From assembly GCF_019793435.1 (NCBI RefSeq), contig NZ_JAILYH010000015.1, positions 141,971 through 205,970 of the forward strand: DNA of 64,000 bases, in the 5' to 3' direction. A model generated the notes under the pieces. The model saw only the letters and a program-made list of their open reading frames with translations. It was not told the DNA's origin and searched no databases. The DNA comes from Rhizobium redzepovicii (GTDB taxonomy: Bacteria; Pseudomonadota; Alphaproteobacteria; Rhizobiales; Rhizobiaceae). Shown one piece after another: positions 1-8,104 of the stretch (position 1 is the stretch's first letter; each line of letters begins with the position of its first letter). The translations under genes and the position numbers were made by a program.

Positions 1-56
1 CCCGGCGTTAGCTTGGGTTCCAATCCTGACAGCTGCCGAATCGGCGGGAAATACAG

Positions 57-1058
57 ATGACGGCTTTGATCGAGGCACGGGGCGTCAGCAAACGCTTCCG
101 GCAGCACAAAAGATTTCCGGGTTTTCTGGGCGCCCTGAAGACGCTGGTGACGAGCGAATATACCGAAGTTCTGGCCGTTTCCGACATCGATTTCGACGTC
201 GCGGCCGGCGAAGCGGTGGGGTATCTCGGCCCCAACGGCGCCGGCAAATCCACGATGATCAAGATGATGACCGGCATCCTCGTGCCGAGCGCCGGCACGG
301 TCTCGGTGCTCGGCCGCACGCCGCATCTGAGCCGCATGGATAATGCTCGCGAAATCGGCGTCGTCTTCGGCCAGCGCAGCCAGCTGTGGTGGGACCTGCC
401 GCTGGTGGACAGTTTTACCTTGCACCAGCGCATCTACGACATACCCGTTGCCCGCTATGCGGATAATCTCCGGCGCTTCAGCGAGCTGCTCGACCTGACG
501 CCCTTTCTCGACCGCGCGGTGCGCCAGCTCAGCCTCGGCCAGCGCATGCGCGCCGAGATCGTCATGTCGCTGCTGCACGATCCGAAAATCCTCTTTCTGG
601 ACGAACCGACCATCGGGCTGGATGTGGTCGCCAAGGATGCGGTGCGGCGCTTTCTTGCCGAGATCAACCGCGAGCGCGGTGTGACCATCATCCTCACCAC
701 CCACGACCTGCAGGACATCGAGACCATCTGCCCGCGGCTGATCATGGTCGATCACGCCAGGCTGATCTTCGACGGCGAATTGAGGAGCCTGCGCGCCGCT
801 TTGGGTTCGGCCCGGCGGCTGACCCTCGAATTTGCCAGCGACCCCGGGCCGCTGCCGCTCAGCACCGCTTCGCTCGTCAGCGACGAGGGCCTGCGCAAGA
901 ACTATCTGATCGAACGCGAAGACGTTTCGCTGGTCAGGATCCTGTCGGAGGTCGGAAGCGACCGCGGCCTCAAGGATGTGGCTTTGCACGAGCCGGACAT
1001 CGAAGAAGTCATCCGCACCTTTTACCAGGGGCGCAACGCCAGGGCGCGGGCGTCATGA
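57..1058 (+). CDS. ABC-2 type exporter, ATP-binding protein
   Basis: A 333-residue nucleotide-binding subunit that would power an ABC-2 exporter from the cytoplasmic face of the inner membrane. Walker A (GPNGAGKST) is at about residues 58-66, the signature LSLGQ near 158, and Walker B with its glutamate (LFLDEPT) near 180, followed by the H-loop (TTHD). The N-terminus has about 20 extra residues before the first strand, as in the NodI/DrrA-like subfamily. The ATG follows GGGAAA. Its last codons overlap the next permease by 4 bp (ATGA), so translation is probably coupled. The substrate cannot be read from the sequence. Confidence 0.93.
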   Translation: MTALIEARGVSKRFRQHKRFPGFLGALKTLVTSEYTEVLAVSDIDFDVAAGEAVGYLGPNGAGKSTMIKMMTGILVPSAGTVSVLGRTPHLSRMDNAREIGVVFGQRSQLWWDLPLVDSFTLHQRIYDIPVARYADNLRRFSELLDLTPFLDRAVRQLSLGQRMRAEIVMSLLHDPKILFLDEPTIGLDVVAKDAVRRFLAEINRERGVTIILTTHDLQDIETICPRLIMVDHARLIFDGELRSLRAALGSARRLTLEFASDPGPLPLSTASLVSDEGLRKNYLIEREDVSLVRILSEVGSDRGLKDVALHEPDIEEVIRTFYQGRNARARAS

Positions 1059-1855
1059 GCGCCTATCTCGCCTTTACCCGGAGTTCCTTCCATTCCCAGC
1101 TCGCCTATCGCAATGAGGTCTGGGCCAACATCTTCGGCAAACTGGTGCAAGTCTTCGCCCGCGTCGCCATCTGGCAGGCCGCCTATGCCGGGGTCGGTGC
1201 AGTCGTGGTCGACGGCGTCTCGCTGCAGCAGATGGTAACCTATGCGCTGCTCGGCGGCACGGTGATGGGCGCCACCCGGCCTGAAAGGATCATCGGCGAG
1301 ATCGGCCGGTCGCTCAAAACAGGCGATATCGCTGTCTGGTTGCTGAAGCCGCTATCCTATCCGCTCTATCTCTTCGCCAACGAATGCGGCAGCTTTTTCT
1401 ATCGGCTGATGACGCAGGTGATCCCAACCATCGCCTTCACCGCATTGTTTTACGGCATGCTACCGCCGGCAAGCCTGTTCCACGCCCTGATGTTCATCGC
1501 CTTCTGGGCACTTTCCTTTACGCTCCTATTCCTGATGTCGGCGTTCTTCGGCCTCATCGCCTTCTGGCTGATGACGAGCTTCTCACTCGACTGGATCCTC
1601 GGCGCCCTGCTGCAATTGTTCTCCGGCGTACTCGTGCCTTTCTGGTTCTTTCCCGAGCCGCTGGCGACGGTCGCCCGCCATCTGCCCTTCGCCTGGGTCG
1701 TCTATTATCCCAATGCCGTCTATCTCGGCCGGCTTTCGACTGCCGACACCTGGCTTCATCTTGGCCTCGGTCTCGGCTGGGCCGGATTGTTCCTCTTGGG
1801 CGTCCTTTGGCTATGGCACTCAGCCTCCACCCGCATCACCGTGCAGGGAGGCTGA
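1055..1855 (+). CDS. ABC-2 type exporter, permease 1
   Basis: A 266-residue inner-membrane protein with about six hydrophobic segments and no ATPase motifs. It is the first of two half-permeases in this three-gene operon. The ATG overlaps the stop of the ATPase gene, and the next permease starts 2 bp after this stop. ATPase plus two unlike permeases of about 265 residues is the usual arrangement of the ABC-2 group once called DUF990. The exported substrate is unknown, and no adjacent glycan or antibiotic gene suggests one. Confidence 0.88.
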   Translation: MSAYLAFTRSSFHSQLAYRNEVWANIFGKLVQVFARVAIWQAAYAGVGAVVVDGVSLQQMVTYALLGGTVMGATRPERIIGEIGRSLKTGDIAVWLLKPLSYPLYLFANECGSFFYRLMTQVIPTIAFTALFYGMLPPASLFHALMFIAFWALSFTLLFLMSAFFGLIAFWLMTSFSLDWILGALLQLFSGVLVPFWFFPEPLATVARHLPFAWVVYYPNAVYLGRLSTADTWLHLGLGLGWAGLFLLGVLWLWHSASTRITVQGG

Positions 1856-1857
1856 CC

Positions 1858-2661
1858 GTGCTCCTCCACCACCTCCGCGTCATCCCGTTGCTGGTGCGCA
1901 TGTATGTCCGCTCGCAGATGGAATATCGCGGCGCCTTCTGGCTCGATCGTCTTGCGCAGATCCTCTCTTACGGCAGCGTCTTCGCCACCATCGGCATCCT
2001 GCTAGCGCGATTCGACACGCTCGGCGGCTGGACCTGGCCGGAGTTGGCGCTGTTGTTCAGCTTCCAGCTGCTCGCCTATTCTCTCGGTGCAGCAATGAGC
2101 TTCGTGCAACTGCGCGACCTGGAAGAACTGGTGCGGCTTGGCACCTTTGATACGCTGCTGGTCAAGCCATTCAGTCCCTGGGCCTATCTGATCTTTTCCG
2201 GTCTCAACATCAGCTACGCCGGCCACGTCATCCTCGCGGTGGCGCTGATGGGCTGGGCCGTCCTATCCGTCGATTTCGGCTGGTCGGTCTGGTCCGTGTC
2301 ATTCCTCATTGCCACGCTCACCAGCGCGGCGTTGCTGACCGCCTCGTTGATCACGATGATCGGCGCCACGGCACTGATCTGGGTGCGCTCCAATCACTTG
2401 TTCTCGATCTTCTTCGGCTTTTGGGAATTGACGCGTTATCCCCTCAACATATTTCCCGGCGGCATTCAGATCACCCTCATCACCGCGGTGCCATTAGCCC
2501 TCACCAGTTCGGTTCCCGTCGCCGCCCTGCTCGGCAAACCCGTCCCCATCCTCGGGGACTGGGCCGCGCCTGCGGCTCTGGCGGCCGGCCCGGTCTGGGT
2601 GCTGATCGCAATGGCGTACTGGCGCTACGCCACCGGGAAATACCAGGGCGCCGGCGGCTGA
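1858..2661 (+). CDS. ABC-2 type exporter, permease 2
   Basis: A 267-residue membrane protein, the second permease of the exporter. An open frame extends far upstream, but it runs antisense-like through the preceding permease. The GTG at 1858, 2 bp after the preceding stop, gives a protein matching its partner in length. The N-terminus carries a basic stretch (VRMYVRSQMEYR) before the first membrane span, like many ABC-2 permeases, and about six membrane spans follow. No gene continues the operon downstream; the next gene is convergent. Confidence 0.87.
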   Translation: MLLHHLRVIPLLVRMYVRSQMEYRGAFWLDRLAQILSYGSVFATIGILLARFDTLGGWTWPELALLFSFQLLAYSLGAAMSFVQLRDLEELVRLGTFDTLLVKPFSPWAYLIFSGLNISYAGHVILAVALMGWAVLSVDFGWSVWSVSFLIATLTSAALLTASLITMIGATALIWVRSNHLFSIFFGFWELTRYPLNIFPGGIQITLITAVPLALTSSVPVAALLGKPVPILGDWAAPAALAAGPVWVLIAMAYWRYATGKYQGAGG

Positions 2662-2686
2662 TCGGGCCGGGTGATTTCCCACGATA

Positions 2687-3208
2687 TCAGGAGGCCAGCG
2701 CCGACGATTTCGCTCGGACCTCGAGGAACGCCGCCGTCAGCTTGGCCAGCACCGCCGAGGTGCGCGTGCCGTTGGCTCCGCCGATCGGATCGACGATATG
2801 GATTTGCCGGAGATCCTTCATGAAGTCGTCCCAGAGCGGCGGCCCGCCTTCTTCGAGAAGCTGCGCCCGGATGCTCAGCTCCTCGCTGACAGGCAGATGG
2901 CGCCGCCCCCAGGCGCCGATCATAGCGAAGACGGGAACAAGCTGGATGGCCGGCTCCTCGAGGCTGTAGATTGCCTTCTGGCTGTGGCTCGGATCGTCCC
3001 GCTTGCTGATAAACCCCAGCGAGAGCAGGCGCTTCAGCCTCGCCGCCAGGATGTTGGAGGCGATCCCCTCTTCCGAATGGGTCAGAAGATCGCGGAAATG
3101 GCGACGGTTGCCAAACATGATGTCCCGGATGATGATGAGGCTCCACCTGTCGCCCAGCACCTCCATCGTCAGGTTGATCGGGCAGCCCGACCGCAGTTCG
3201 ATATCCAC
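2687..3208 (-). CDS. HxlR family transcriptional regulator
   Basis: A 173-residue winged-helix protein with the HxlR signature in its first 100 residues: CPINLTMEVLGDRWSLIIIRDIMFG, shown here only as the motif around Cys/GDRW, then an F-RDLL segment and a ARLKRLLSLGFISK recognition region. The C-terminal 70 residues are an extension not needed for DNA binding. GTG at 3208 is chosen because AGGAG lies 8 bp upstream; longer in-frame starts have no such site. It is divergent from the reductase gene at 3300, and the 91-bp gap holds an inverted repeat, so it probably controls both itself and that gene. Confidence 0.87.
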   Translation of the reverse strand: MDIELRSGCPINLTMEVLGDRWSLIIIRDIMFGNRRHFRDLLTHSEEGIASNILAARLKRLLSLGFISKRDDPSHSQKAIYSLEEPAIQLVPVFAMIGAWGRRHLPVSEELSIRAQLLEEGGPPLWDDFMKDLRQIHIVDPIGGANGTRTSAVLAKLTAAFLEVRAKSSALAS

Positions 3209-3227
3209 GACATGCACTCCTAGAAAA

Positions 3228-3272
3228 AACTGGTTGCAATATAGGATCACTCGTGAGATAACGCAACCGGTT
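3228..3272. promoter_or_regulatory. Inverted repeat between hxlR-type regulator and its divergent neighbour
   Basis: AACTGGTTGC at 3228-3237 and GCAACCGGTT at 3263-3272 are inverted copies with one mismatch in ten. Their centres are 35 bp apart, and TCACTCGTGA, a 4+2+4 dyad, lies midway at 3247-3256. The element fills the shared promoter region, so it is a good candidate operator for the HxlR regulator. Function is inferred from position and symmetry. Confidence 0.55.
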
Positions 3273-3299
3273 TCAAATCGCAATTAGATGGAGGAGAAC

Positions 3300-3941
3300 A
3301 TGTCAAAGGTGCGTGTCGCAGGGTTTTCCCTGTCCGTAGATGGTTTCGGTGCGGGTCCGGAACAAAGCATGCAAGATCCGCTCGGCAAACGCGGAGCCGA
3401 GATGTTTCAATGGTTTTTCCATACCAGCACTTTCCGCGCGATGCAGGGAAAGGACGACGGTTCACAAGGGATTGACGAGGACTATGCCGCCCGCGGCATG
3501 GCGAATTTCGGCGCCTTCATTCTCGGGCGCAACATGTTCGGCCCCATTCGCGGCGATTGGCCTGATGAGAGCTGGAAGGGCTGGTGGGGGCCGAACCCGC
3601 CCTATCACGCGCCAACCTTTATCCTGACGCACTACCCGCGCGAACCCCTCGTCATGGAGGGCGGTACGACCTTTCACTTCATCACCGGCGGCATCGAAGA
3701 TGCACTTAAAAAGGCGAAGGCTGCGGCCGGCGACAAGGACGTGAAAATCGGCGGCGGGGTCAGCACCGTCCGCCAATATCTGCAAGCCGGCCTGATCGAC
3801 GAATTGCATTTCGCCATCTCGCCCGTCGTGCTCGGCAAGGGAGAAGCGATGTTCGCCGGCATCGACCTGCCCGCCCACGGCTTCCGCGTCGCCGAGCATG
3901 TCGCCACTGAACACGCCACACATATCGTGCTGGCAAAATAA
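3300..3941 (+). CDS. Dihydrofolate reductase family protein (RibD C-terminal fold)
   Basis: A 213-residue protein of the RibD-C/DHFR-like superfamily, which reduces pyrimidine or related substrates with NAD(P)H. It opens with a beta strand and the SVDGFGAG loop, then has an N-x-FGPIRGDW segment, and near the C-terminus the KIGGGVSTVRQYL nucleotide-binding turn followed by GLIDELHFAISPVVLGKGE, a hallmark of the family. ATG 3300 is preceded by GGAGGA at good spacing. The true substrate in these small standalone members is generally unknown. Divergent pairing with an HxlR regulator suggests an inducible stress or xenobiotic role. Confidence 0.85.
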   Translation: MSKVRVAGFSLSVDGFGAGPEQSMQDPLGKRGAEMFQWFFHTSTFRAMQGKDDGSQGIDEDYAARGMANFGAFILGRNMFGPIRGDWPDESWKGWWGPNPPYHAPTFILTHYPREPLVMEGGTTFHFITGGIEDALKKAKAAAGDKDVKIGGGVSTVRQYLQAGLIDELHFAISPVVLGKGEAMFAGIDLPAHGFRVAEHVATEHATHIVLAK

Positions 3942-4308
3942 ACCAGCCGCCGATCTGACTTGATATCGCCTTTGCCAGCGCGCATGCCGCAGGATGTCTG
4001 CGGCAAAGATGGCGATGACGACGGTCGGAAGCACCGGCAGCCTAGCCGCATCCAAAGCGTCCGCAACATCAAGACCGAAACCCCGATGCAGAAGATCAGA
4101 CAATCCTTAGCAGGTGCCGGTCTGACGGCCGTCAATACATCCCGTTGGCCCCTGGAGCCGGCCCGGAACCGTACGTCATCGCACCATTCTAAAATGGCAG
4201 TGGTGTTCGCATTTTATAAGCGTAAAATTATATTGTCGGCCATAAGATTTTTCGGCGGGACCGCTTAAGAGTTGCTGCGGGTTCTTGCCGGTCAACGGAG
4301 TGCGCGTG
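3942..4308. other. Intergenic stretch with no recognisable gene
   Basis: 367 bp between the reductase and the small gene at 4309. The longest open frames are antisense extensions from the reductase and have no ribosome site or family resemblance. An AT-rich patch at 4190-4255 could hold the promoter of the small downstream gene. I saw no strong hairpin. Confidence 0.5.
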
Positions 4309-4512
4309 ATGCTCCAATCCCTGATTTACCTCGACGACCGCGAAATAATCCTCGTCACCGATGCCGTTCGGCAATGGTGCTCCGACAGGAAGGTTGACGT
4401 CGACAGCGTCGAAGGACGCCGCGCCGTCACCGCCGCCGTCGATCTTGTCCAGACGACCACCGACCGCGACAGGCTTTTGGCCGAACTGTCGAAGCATCTG
4501 GCTCACCAGTAG
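4309..4512 (+). CDS. Small conserved-type hypothetical protein
   Basis: A 67-residue acidic soluble protein with no membrane span and no family I recognise. ATG 4309 has GGAG 8 bp upstream, which decides it over the earlier ATG at 4285. The predicted fold would be strand-helix-helix: LIYLDDREIILVTDAVRQW, then a long helix ending SKHLAHQ. It is convergent with the MarR-GNAT gene. The ribosome site and coding-like codon use are the only support. Confidence 0.55.
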   Translation: MLQSLIYLDDREIILVTDAVRQWCSDRKVDVDSVEGRRAVTAAVDLVQTTTDRDRLLAELSKHLAHQ

Positions 4513-4536
4513 GGCCATCGATCCATCGAACTTCTT

Positions 4537-5412
4537 CTAAAGACGCTTTTCAAAAAACGTGTCGGGATATGGGTCGTCATTGAAACGGCCGATCTCAACC
4601 CAGCCGCTTCCGCGATAAAGCTGTTGCGCCTCGGAAAGCGCGCTGTTCGTATCCAGGCGCAGGAGCTTGACGGACAGTTCGCGGGCGATGGTCTCGGCGG
4701 CCGTCATCAGGCATGTTGCGAGCCCGAGACCACGTGCGGATGGGGCGACCCACAATCTCTTAACCTCTGCGACCTCGCCGCCATCGCCCTTCATTCCAAC
4801 GCAGCCGATCGGCAGGCCATCGGACATGGCCACCAGAAACGCACCGCGCGGACGGATCATATCCGTGGCATCGGGATCGCGGGACAGCGACACATCGAAA
4901 CCCTTCTCGAAGCGGCGTGCAAGTTCGCCGTAATATTCGCTTAGGCAATAGCGGGCATCCTCGTGCCGAGGGTCCTTCTCCTCGATCACGATCTGGTCGC
5001 GCTTCAGCGAGGAAGCAATCATATCCATGGCGCACAGAAGTTCTTCCGGACGGCGATGGCGCGCCAGAAATGCTTCCGCCTGCGCATTGGAAAGCGCTTC
5101 ATAGGCTTGAAACTCGGACCGGCCGTTTTCGGTCAATCTGACGACGCGGCGACGTGCGTCCTCAGCGTTCGGCACCGTCTCGATGAAACCCTCCTCTTCC
5201 AGGCTGCGCAGCAGGCGGCTCATCAAGCCGGAGTCGAGGCCCAGATAATCGCGGATCGCGGCAACATCCGATTGTCCCCGGCCGATCGAATTGAGCACGC
5301 GGGCAGCCCCCAGCGGACGTCCGCGTCCGAGGAACGAGCTGTCGAGAGCCCCGACCTCGGAGGTGACGGCACGGTTGAAGCGACGGACGCGAGAGATAGG
5401 ATCGCAAACCAT
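4537..5412 (-). CDS. MarR-GNAT fusion: winged-helix regulator with acetyltransferase domain
   Basis: 291 residues in two domains. Residues about 1-140 are a MarR winged helix (DYLGLDSGLMSRLLRSLEEEG recognition region around SGLMSRLL, then DARRRVVRLTENG wing). Residues about 150-291 are a GNAT acetyltransferase with VKRLWVAPSARGLGLATCLM, the acetyl-CoA loop being R-G-L-G-L-A. Such fusions are thought to sense or modify a small molecule and regulate transcription in one chain. The ATG at 5412 has no Shine-Dalgarno site: a perfect 22-bp palindrome lies 1 bp upstream, suggesting a leaderless message and autorepression. An internal start is the alternative. Confidence 0.87.
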   Translation of the reverse strand: MVCDPISRVRRFNRAVTSEVGALDSSFLGRGRPLGAARVLNSIGRGQSDVAAIRDYLGLDSGLMSRLLRSLEEEGFIETVPNAEDARRRVVRLTENGRSEFQAYEALSNAQAEAFLARHRRPEELLCAMDMIASSLKRDQIVIEEKDPRHEDARYCLSEYYGELARRFEKGFDVSLSRDPDATDMIRPRGAFLVAMSDGLPIGCVGMKGDGGEVAEVKRLWVAPSARGLGLATCLMTAAETIARELSVKLLRLDTNSALSEAQQLYRGSGWVEIGRFNDDPYPDTFFEKRL

Positions 5413-5413
5413 A

Positions 5414-5435
5414 TTATCTGACTTAAGTCAGATAA
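5414..5435. promoter_or_regulatory. Perfect 22-bp palindrome at the MarR-GNAT start
   Basis: The half-site TTATCTGACTT is followed directly by its exact reverse complement, centred between 5424 and 5425. It begins 1 bp upstream of the ATG of the MarR-GNAT gene, and a divergent gene starts at 5516. Perfect dyads of this size next to a marR gene usually are the MarR operator. Its closeness to the start codon means repressor binding would block the promoter itself. Confidence 0.75.
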
Positions 5436-5515
5436 CTGCCGCTGTCAATTTGGAGCGCACTGGCCGGTCGCCGGCCTGCAGCTATCTTGCCGATCAGCAT
5501 CCCCTCGCCTATGGG

Positions 5516-6355
5516 ATGACAACGTCCCGCAAGGCTCTCCCAGTGTCCCGTTTTACCCTCCACGTCCTGATCGTCGTCATTCTGACGCTGCTCACGCAGA
5601 TCGGCGGCGTCGCCTATGTCATCGCCCTCGCCGCGTCACGCGCCTGGCGCATCCGCCGCTTTCTGGCAAAGCTGACCATCTTCCTGCTTTTTTATGCCGG
5701 TGCGTCGTTTGCCGCGGGCCTCGCAGCCCCGATGTTCGGGCGCGTTCCCCTCTCCTGCAGATCGGTCGCCACTGACAGGCTGGTGATCCGCTCCCCGATC
5801 TATTGCCTGCTGAACCGCAATTACGTCACGCCTGACCTGCGCGATCTGGCAAAGGCGCTTGCCGCTCACATGGACAAGGAATTTCCGGGCACCGTCACCG
5901 TTGCGCTCGATTCAAATTTCCCCTTCGTAAACGGCTTTCCGCTGCTGCCGCATCTGTCGCATGCTGACGGGAAAAAGCTCGACTTCGCCTATTATTACAA
6001 GAATGCCGACGGCGCCTTCCTGAATGGCGCCACCCGCTCCCCGATCGGCTATTTCGCCTTCGAAGAGCCGGCACCAGGCGACGAACTGCCATGCCAAGGC
6101 CGCAACGACTGGCTGACCACACGCTGGGATTTCGACGCGCTGCAGCCATTGTTTCCGGCCTATGGCATCGAGGAGCAGCGCACATCGGCCGCGGTCGCCT
6201 GGCTGACCAGCGAAGGCGTGGCACGCTTCGGCCTGCAGAAAATCTTCATCGAGCCGCATCTGAAGAACGCGCTTGGCATCACCGACAGCCACGTCCGCTT
6301 CCAAGGCTGCCGTGCCGCCCGCCACGACGACCATATCCATATCCAGATTGAATGA
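5516..6355 (+). CDS. Membrane-anchored protein with C-terminal His/Asp motif
   Basis: 279 residues from ATG 5516. Two hydrophobic segments occupy about residues 10-35 and 50-75, then a periplasmic domain of 200 residues. The C-terminus has CRAARHDDHIHIQIE, which resembles the metal-binding DHxHxxl ending of LAS/M15- and M74-type murein peptidases, and DFAYYYKNADG further up may be part of the same site. I therefore suspect a cell-wall peptidase-like fold, but the upstream zinc histidine is not obvious. There is no clear ribosome site, so the start is uncertain. Confidence 0.6.
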   Translation: MTTSRKALPVSRFTLHVLIVVILTLLTQIGGVAYVIALAASRAWRIRRFLAKLTIFLLFYAGASFAAGLAAPMFGRVPLSCRSVATDRLVIRSPIYCLLNRNYVTPDLRDLAKALAAHMDKEFPGTVTVALDSNFPFVNGFPLLPHLSHADGKKLDFAYYYKNADGAFLNGATRSPIGYFAFEEPAPGDELPCQGRNDWLTTRWDFDALQPLFPAYGIEEQRTSAAVAWLTSEGVARFGLQKIFIEPHLKNALGITDSHVRFQGCRAARHDDHIHIQIE

Positions 6356-6370
6356 GGGACGTTGCTCCGT

Positions 6371-6982
6371 ATGAATATTTTCATTCTGCTGATCGGTTTT
6401 CCGGGCGTCGGCAAACTCGCGATCGCCAAAGAATTAAGTCCGCTTGTCCCCGCAAAGATTATCGACAATCACTGGTTCAACAACCCGATACTGCGCCTCC
6501 TGGATGACGGCGGGACGTCCCCCCTCCCGGAAGGAATATGGGAATACACCGGCAGGGTTCGGCAAGCCGTCTTGGATGCGATCGTGGCCTATAGCGCGCC
6601 TTCGGCCAATTTCATCTTCACGCATGCCGGGATTGACGGCGATCAGCGAAGCATGCGCACGTTTCAGCAAATTGCTGCCGCAGCACAACAACGCCAAGCC
6701 TTGCTGGTGCCAGTGCGGCTGCTCTGCGATGAGGACGAGTTGGCGCGCCGGATTTCGACACCGGCACGCCGTGCCCACCTGAAATCCACAGATGCGGAGG
6801 CGTCGAGAAAACGCAGCCGACAAGCTTGCGTTCTCGATCCTCAACATCAAAACACCCTCGTCCTGGATGTCACTTTCGCGTCACCGCAGGAAAGTGCGGA
6901 CGCCATTCGAAATCATGTTTCGGAGGCGGTAGGCAAGGCGACGACTGGCCATATTTTGAAAGCGGACAATGGCAGCGCTTAG
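6371..6982 (+). CDS. P-loop NTPase, small-molecule kinase-like (AAA_33 group)
   Basis: A 203-residue soluble protein. The N-terminal strand leads into a P-loop, LIGFPGVGKLAIAKELS, in which leucine replaces the usual Ser/Thr after the lysine; this variant is frequent in this kinase-like group. A possible lid-type Arg pair (RRISTPARR) and a DPQHQNTLVLDVT segment occur in the second half. ATG 6371 lies 11 bp after GAGGGA; a TTG at 6362 is the alternative. It begins 15 bp after the preceding gene, so the two may be co-transcribed. The phosphorylated substrate is unknown. Confidence 0.7.
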   Translation: MNIFILLIGFPGVGKLAIAKELSPLVPAKIIDNHWFNNPILRLLDDGGTSPLPEGIWEYTGRVRQAVLDAIVAYSAPSANFIFTHAGIDGDQRSMRTFQQIAAAAQQRQALLVPVRLLCDEDELARRISTPARRAHLKSTDAEASRKRSRQACVLDPQHQNTLVLDVTFASPQESADAIRNHVSEAVGKATTGHILKADNGSA

Positions 6983-7054
6983 TATCGACAAAGATCGGCG
7001 CAAGGTCACGAGATGGAGCAATCGGTCCCTCATCGGCTGCCAAGGAGAGACGCC

Positions 7055-7423
7055 ATGAATGCCCTCACGATCCTCTTCCTGATTGAAACCTGCCTCTATG
7101 CCACCGCTTCGCTCACCCATGCCGGCTTTATCCTTGAAGCTCACGAGCACCGCCAAGCGATGATCGCCGAAGCGGTGATAGCGGCCGTCCTTCTGCTCGG
7201 CTTGATCTCGTTCATCCTCAACCGCCCATGGAGCCGAACGGCGGCGCTCTGCGCCCAGACCTTCGCGCTCCTCGGCACTCTCGTCGGCGCCTTCACCATC
7301 GCCGTCGGCGTTGGCCCGCAGACCACGCTTGATTATATGACTCATGTGGTGATGACCCTGCTGCTGGGTTTGAGCATGGTCTGGCTCGCGCGAAGGCGGA
7401 ACCCTCCTGCCGCTGGTTTCTAA
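7055..7423 (+). CDS. Small four-helix membrane protein, unknown function
   Basis: 122 residues with four predicted membrane spans and short loops: about residues 2-25, 33-55, 60-85 and 92-112. ATG 7055 is preceded by AAGGAGAG at ideal spacing, which decides it over the in-frame ATG at 7013. It resembles the many small uncharacterised DoxX-like or similar inner-membrane proteins, but no diagnostic motif is visible. It converges on the Lrp-type gene, with a hairpin between them. Confidence 0.65.
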   Translation: MNALTILFLIETCLYATASLTHAGFILEAHEHRQAMIAEAVIAAVLLLGLISFILNRPWSRTAALCAQTFALLGTLVGAFTIAVGVGPQTTLDYMTHVVMTLLLGLSMVWLARRRNPPAAGF

Positions 7424-7449
7424 GCACGCGTGATCTCTGGCCTCTCCTT

Positions 7450-7480
7450 CCAGCCCTCATCCCGAGAAAGGCCGGGCTGG
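7450..7480. terminator. Possible shared hairpin between convergent genes
   Basis: CCAGCCC at 7450-7456 pairs with GGGCTGG at 7474-7480 across a 17-nt loop that itself contains CTCATCCCGAGAAAGG, resembling the dispersed CCTCATCCTGAGG repeat family. It lies between the convergent stops at 7423 and 7513. No clear T-run follows on either strand, so it may be a degenerate repeat rather than a terminator. Confidence 0.35.
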
Positions 7481-7512
7481 CCATCCACCGACATGCAGGA
7501 TGCCACGCGCAC

Positions 7513-7980
7513 CTATCGCAAAGGCAGTTCGTAGCTCCGCTTCAACGTTTCCATCGGCACATCGGTCTTGACGCTGAGGACGCTCGGAATGCGGGTCAGG
7601 TGGTCGGCCTGGAAACGCCAATAGCTGTGCAGGTCGGCAGTGACGATCCGCAGCACGGCATCACATTCTCCTGTCGTCAGGTAGCACTCCATCACCTCGG
7701 GAAACCGCCGGACCGCTTCGGCGAAGCGCAGCGTAACCTCGGCATCCTGGGTCTTGAACCATACGCGGGCAAAAACCGTCAGCCCCGCCCCAACCTTTGC
7801 CGGGTCCAGCACAGCAACATACCGATCGATAACACCCGCCTCTTCCAAGAGCCGCACGCGGCGCAGGCAGGGCGAAGGCGACAGCCCCACCTCCTTTGCC
7901 AGTTCGACATTCGAAATGCGCCCGTCGCGCTGAAGCACGCGCAGGATATGGCGATCGATCGCATCAAGGATGTTCGGCAC
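7513..7980 (-). CDS. Lrp/AsnC family transcriptional regulator
   Basis: A 155-residue feast/famine regulator. An N-terminal AsnC helix-turn-helix (LDAIDRHILRVLQRDGRISNVELAKEVGLS region, with PSPCLRRVRLLEEAGVI) is joined to a C-terminal RAM effector domain that ends with TLKRSYELPL. GTG 7980 has GGAG 7 bp upstream and gives the canonical length; the in-frame ATG at 8031 would add 17 unusual residues. It is divergent from argininosuccinate synthase, and the gap has two dyads, so an amino acid such as arginine or a precursor may be the effector. That link is inference. Confidence 0.9.
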   Translation of the reverse strand: MPNILDAIDRHILRVLQRDGRISNVELAKEVGLSPSPCLRRVRLLEEAGVIDRYVAVLDPAKVGAGLTVFARVWFKTQDAEVTLRFAEAVRRFPEVMECYLTTGECDAVLRIVTADLHSYWRFQADHLTRIPSVLSVKTDVPMETLKRSYELPLR

Positions 7981-8005
7981 TTTATAGCTCCGAGTTCTTT
8001 CATAG

Positions 8006-8060
8006 TGGCATAATATGCCAAACGATCGCAATTTTGAGGCTTCTTCGCAAGCTAGTTGCG
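8006..8060. promoter_or_regulatory. Two dyads in the lrp-like/argG divergent promoter region
   Basis: TGGCATAATATGCCA at 8006-8020 is a 6+3+6 dyad, and CGCAAGCTAGTTGCG at 8046-8060 is a 5+5+5 dyad. Their centres are 40 bp apart, about four helical turns. Lrp/AsnC proteins bind spaced dyads cooperatively as octamers, so both may be sites for the adjacent regulator controlling the two divergent genes. Confidence 0.55.
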
Positions 8061-8104
8061 CAAGACATGACCTATCGTTGCAAGCATCGATATGGAGACG
8101 GTTG

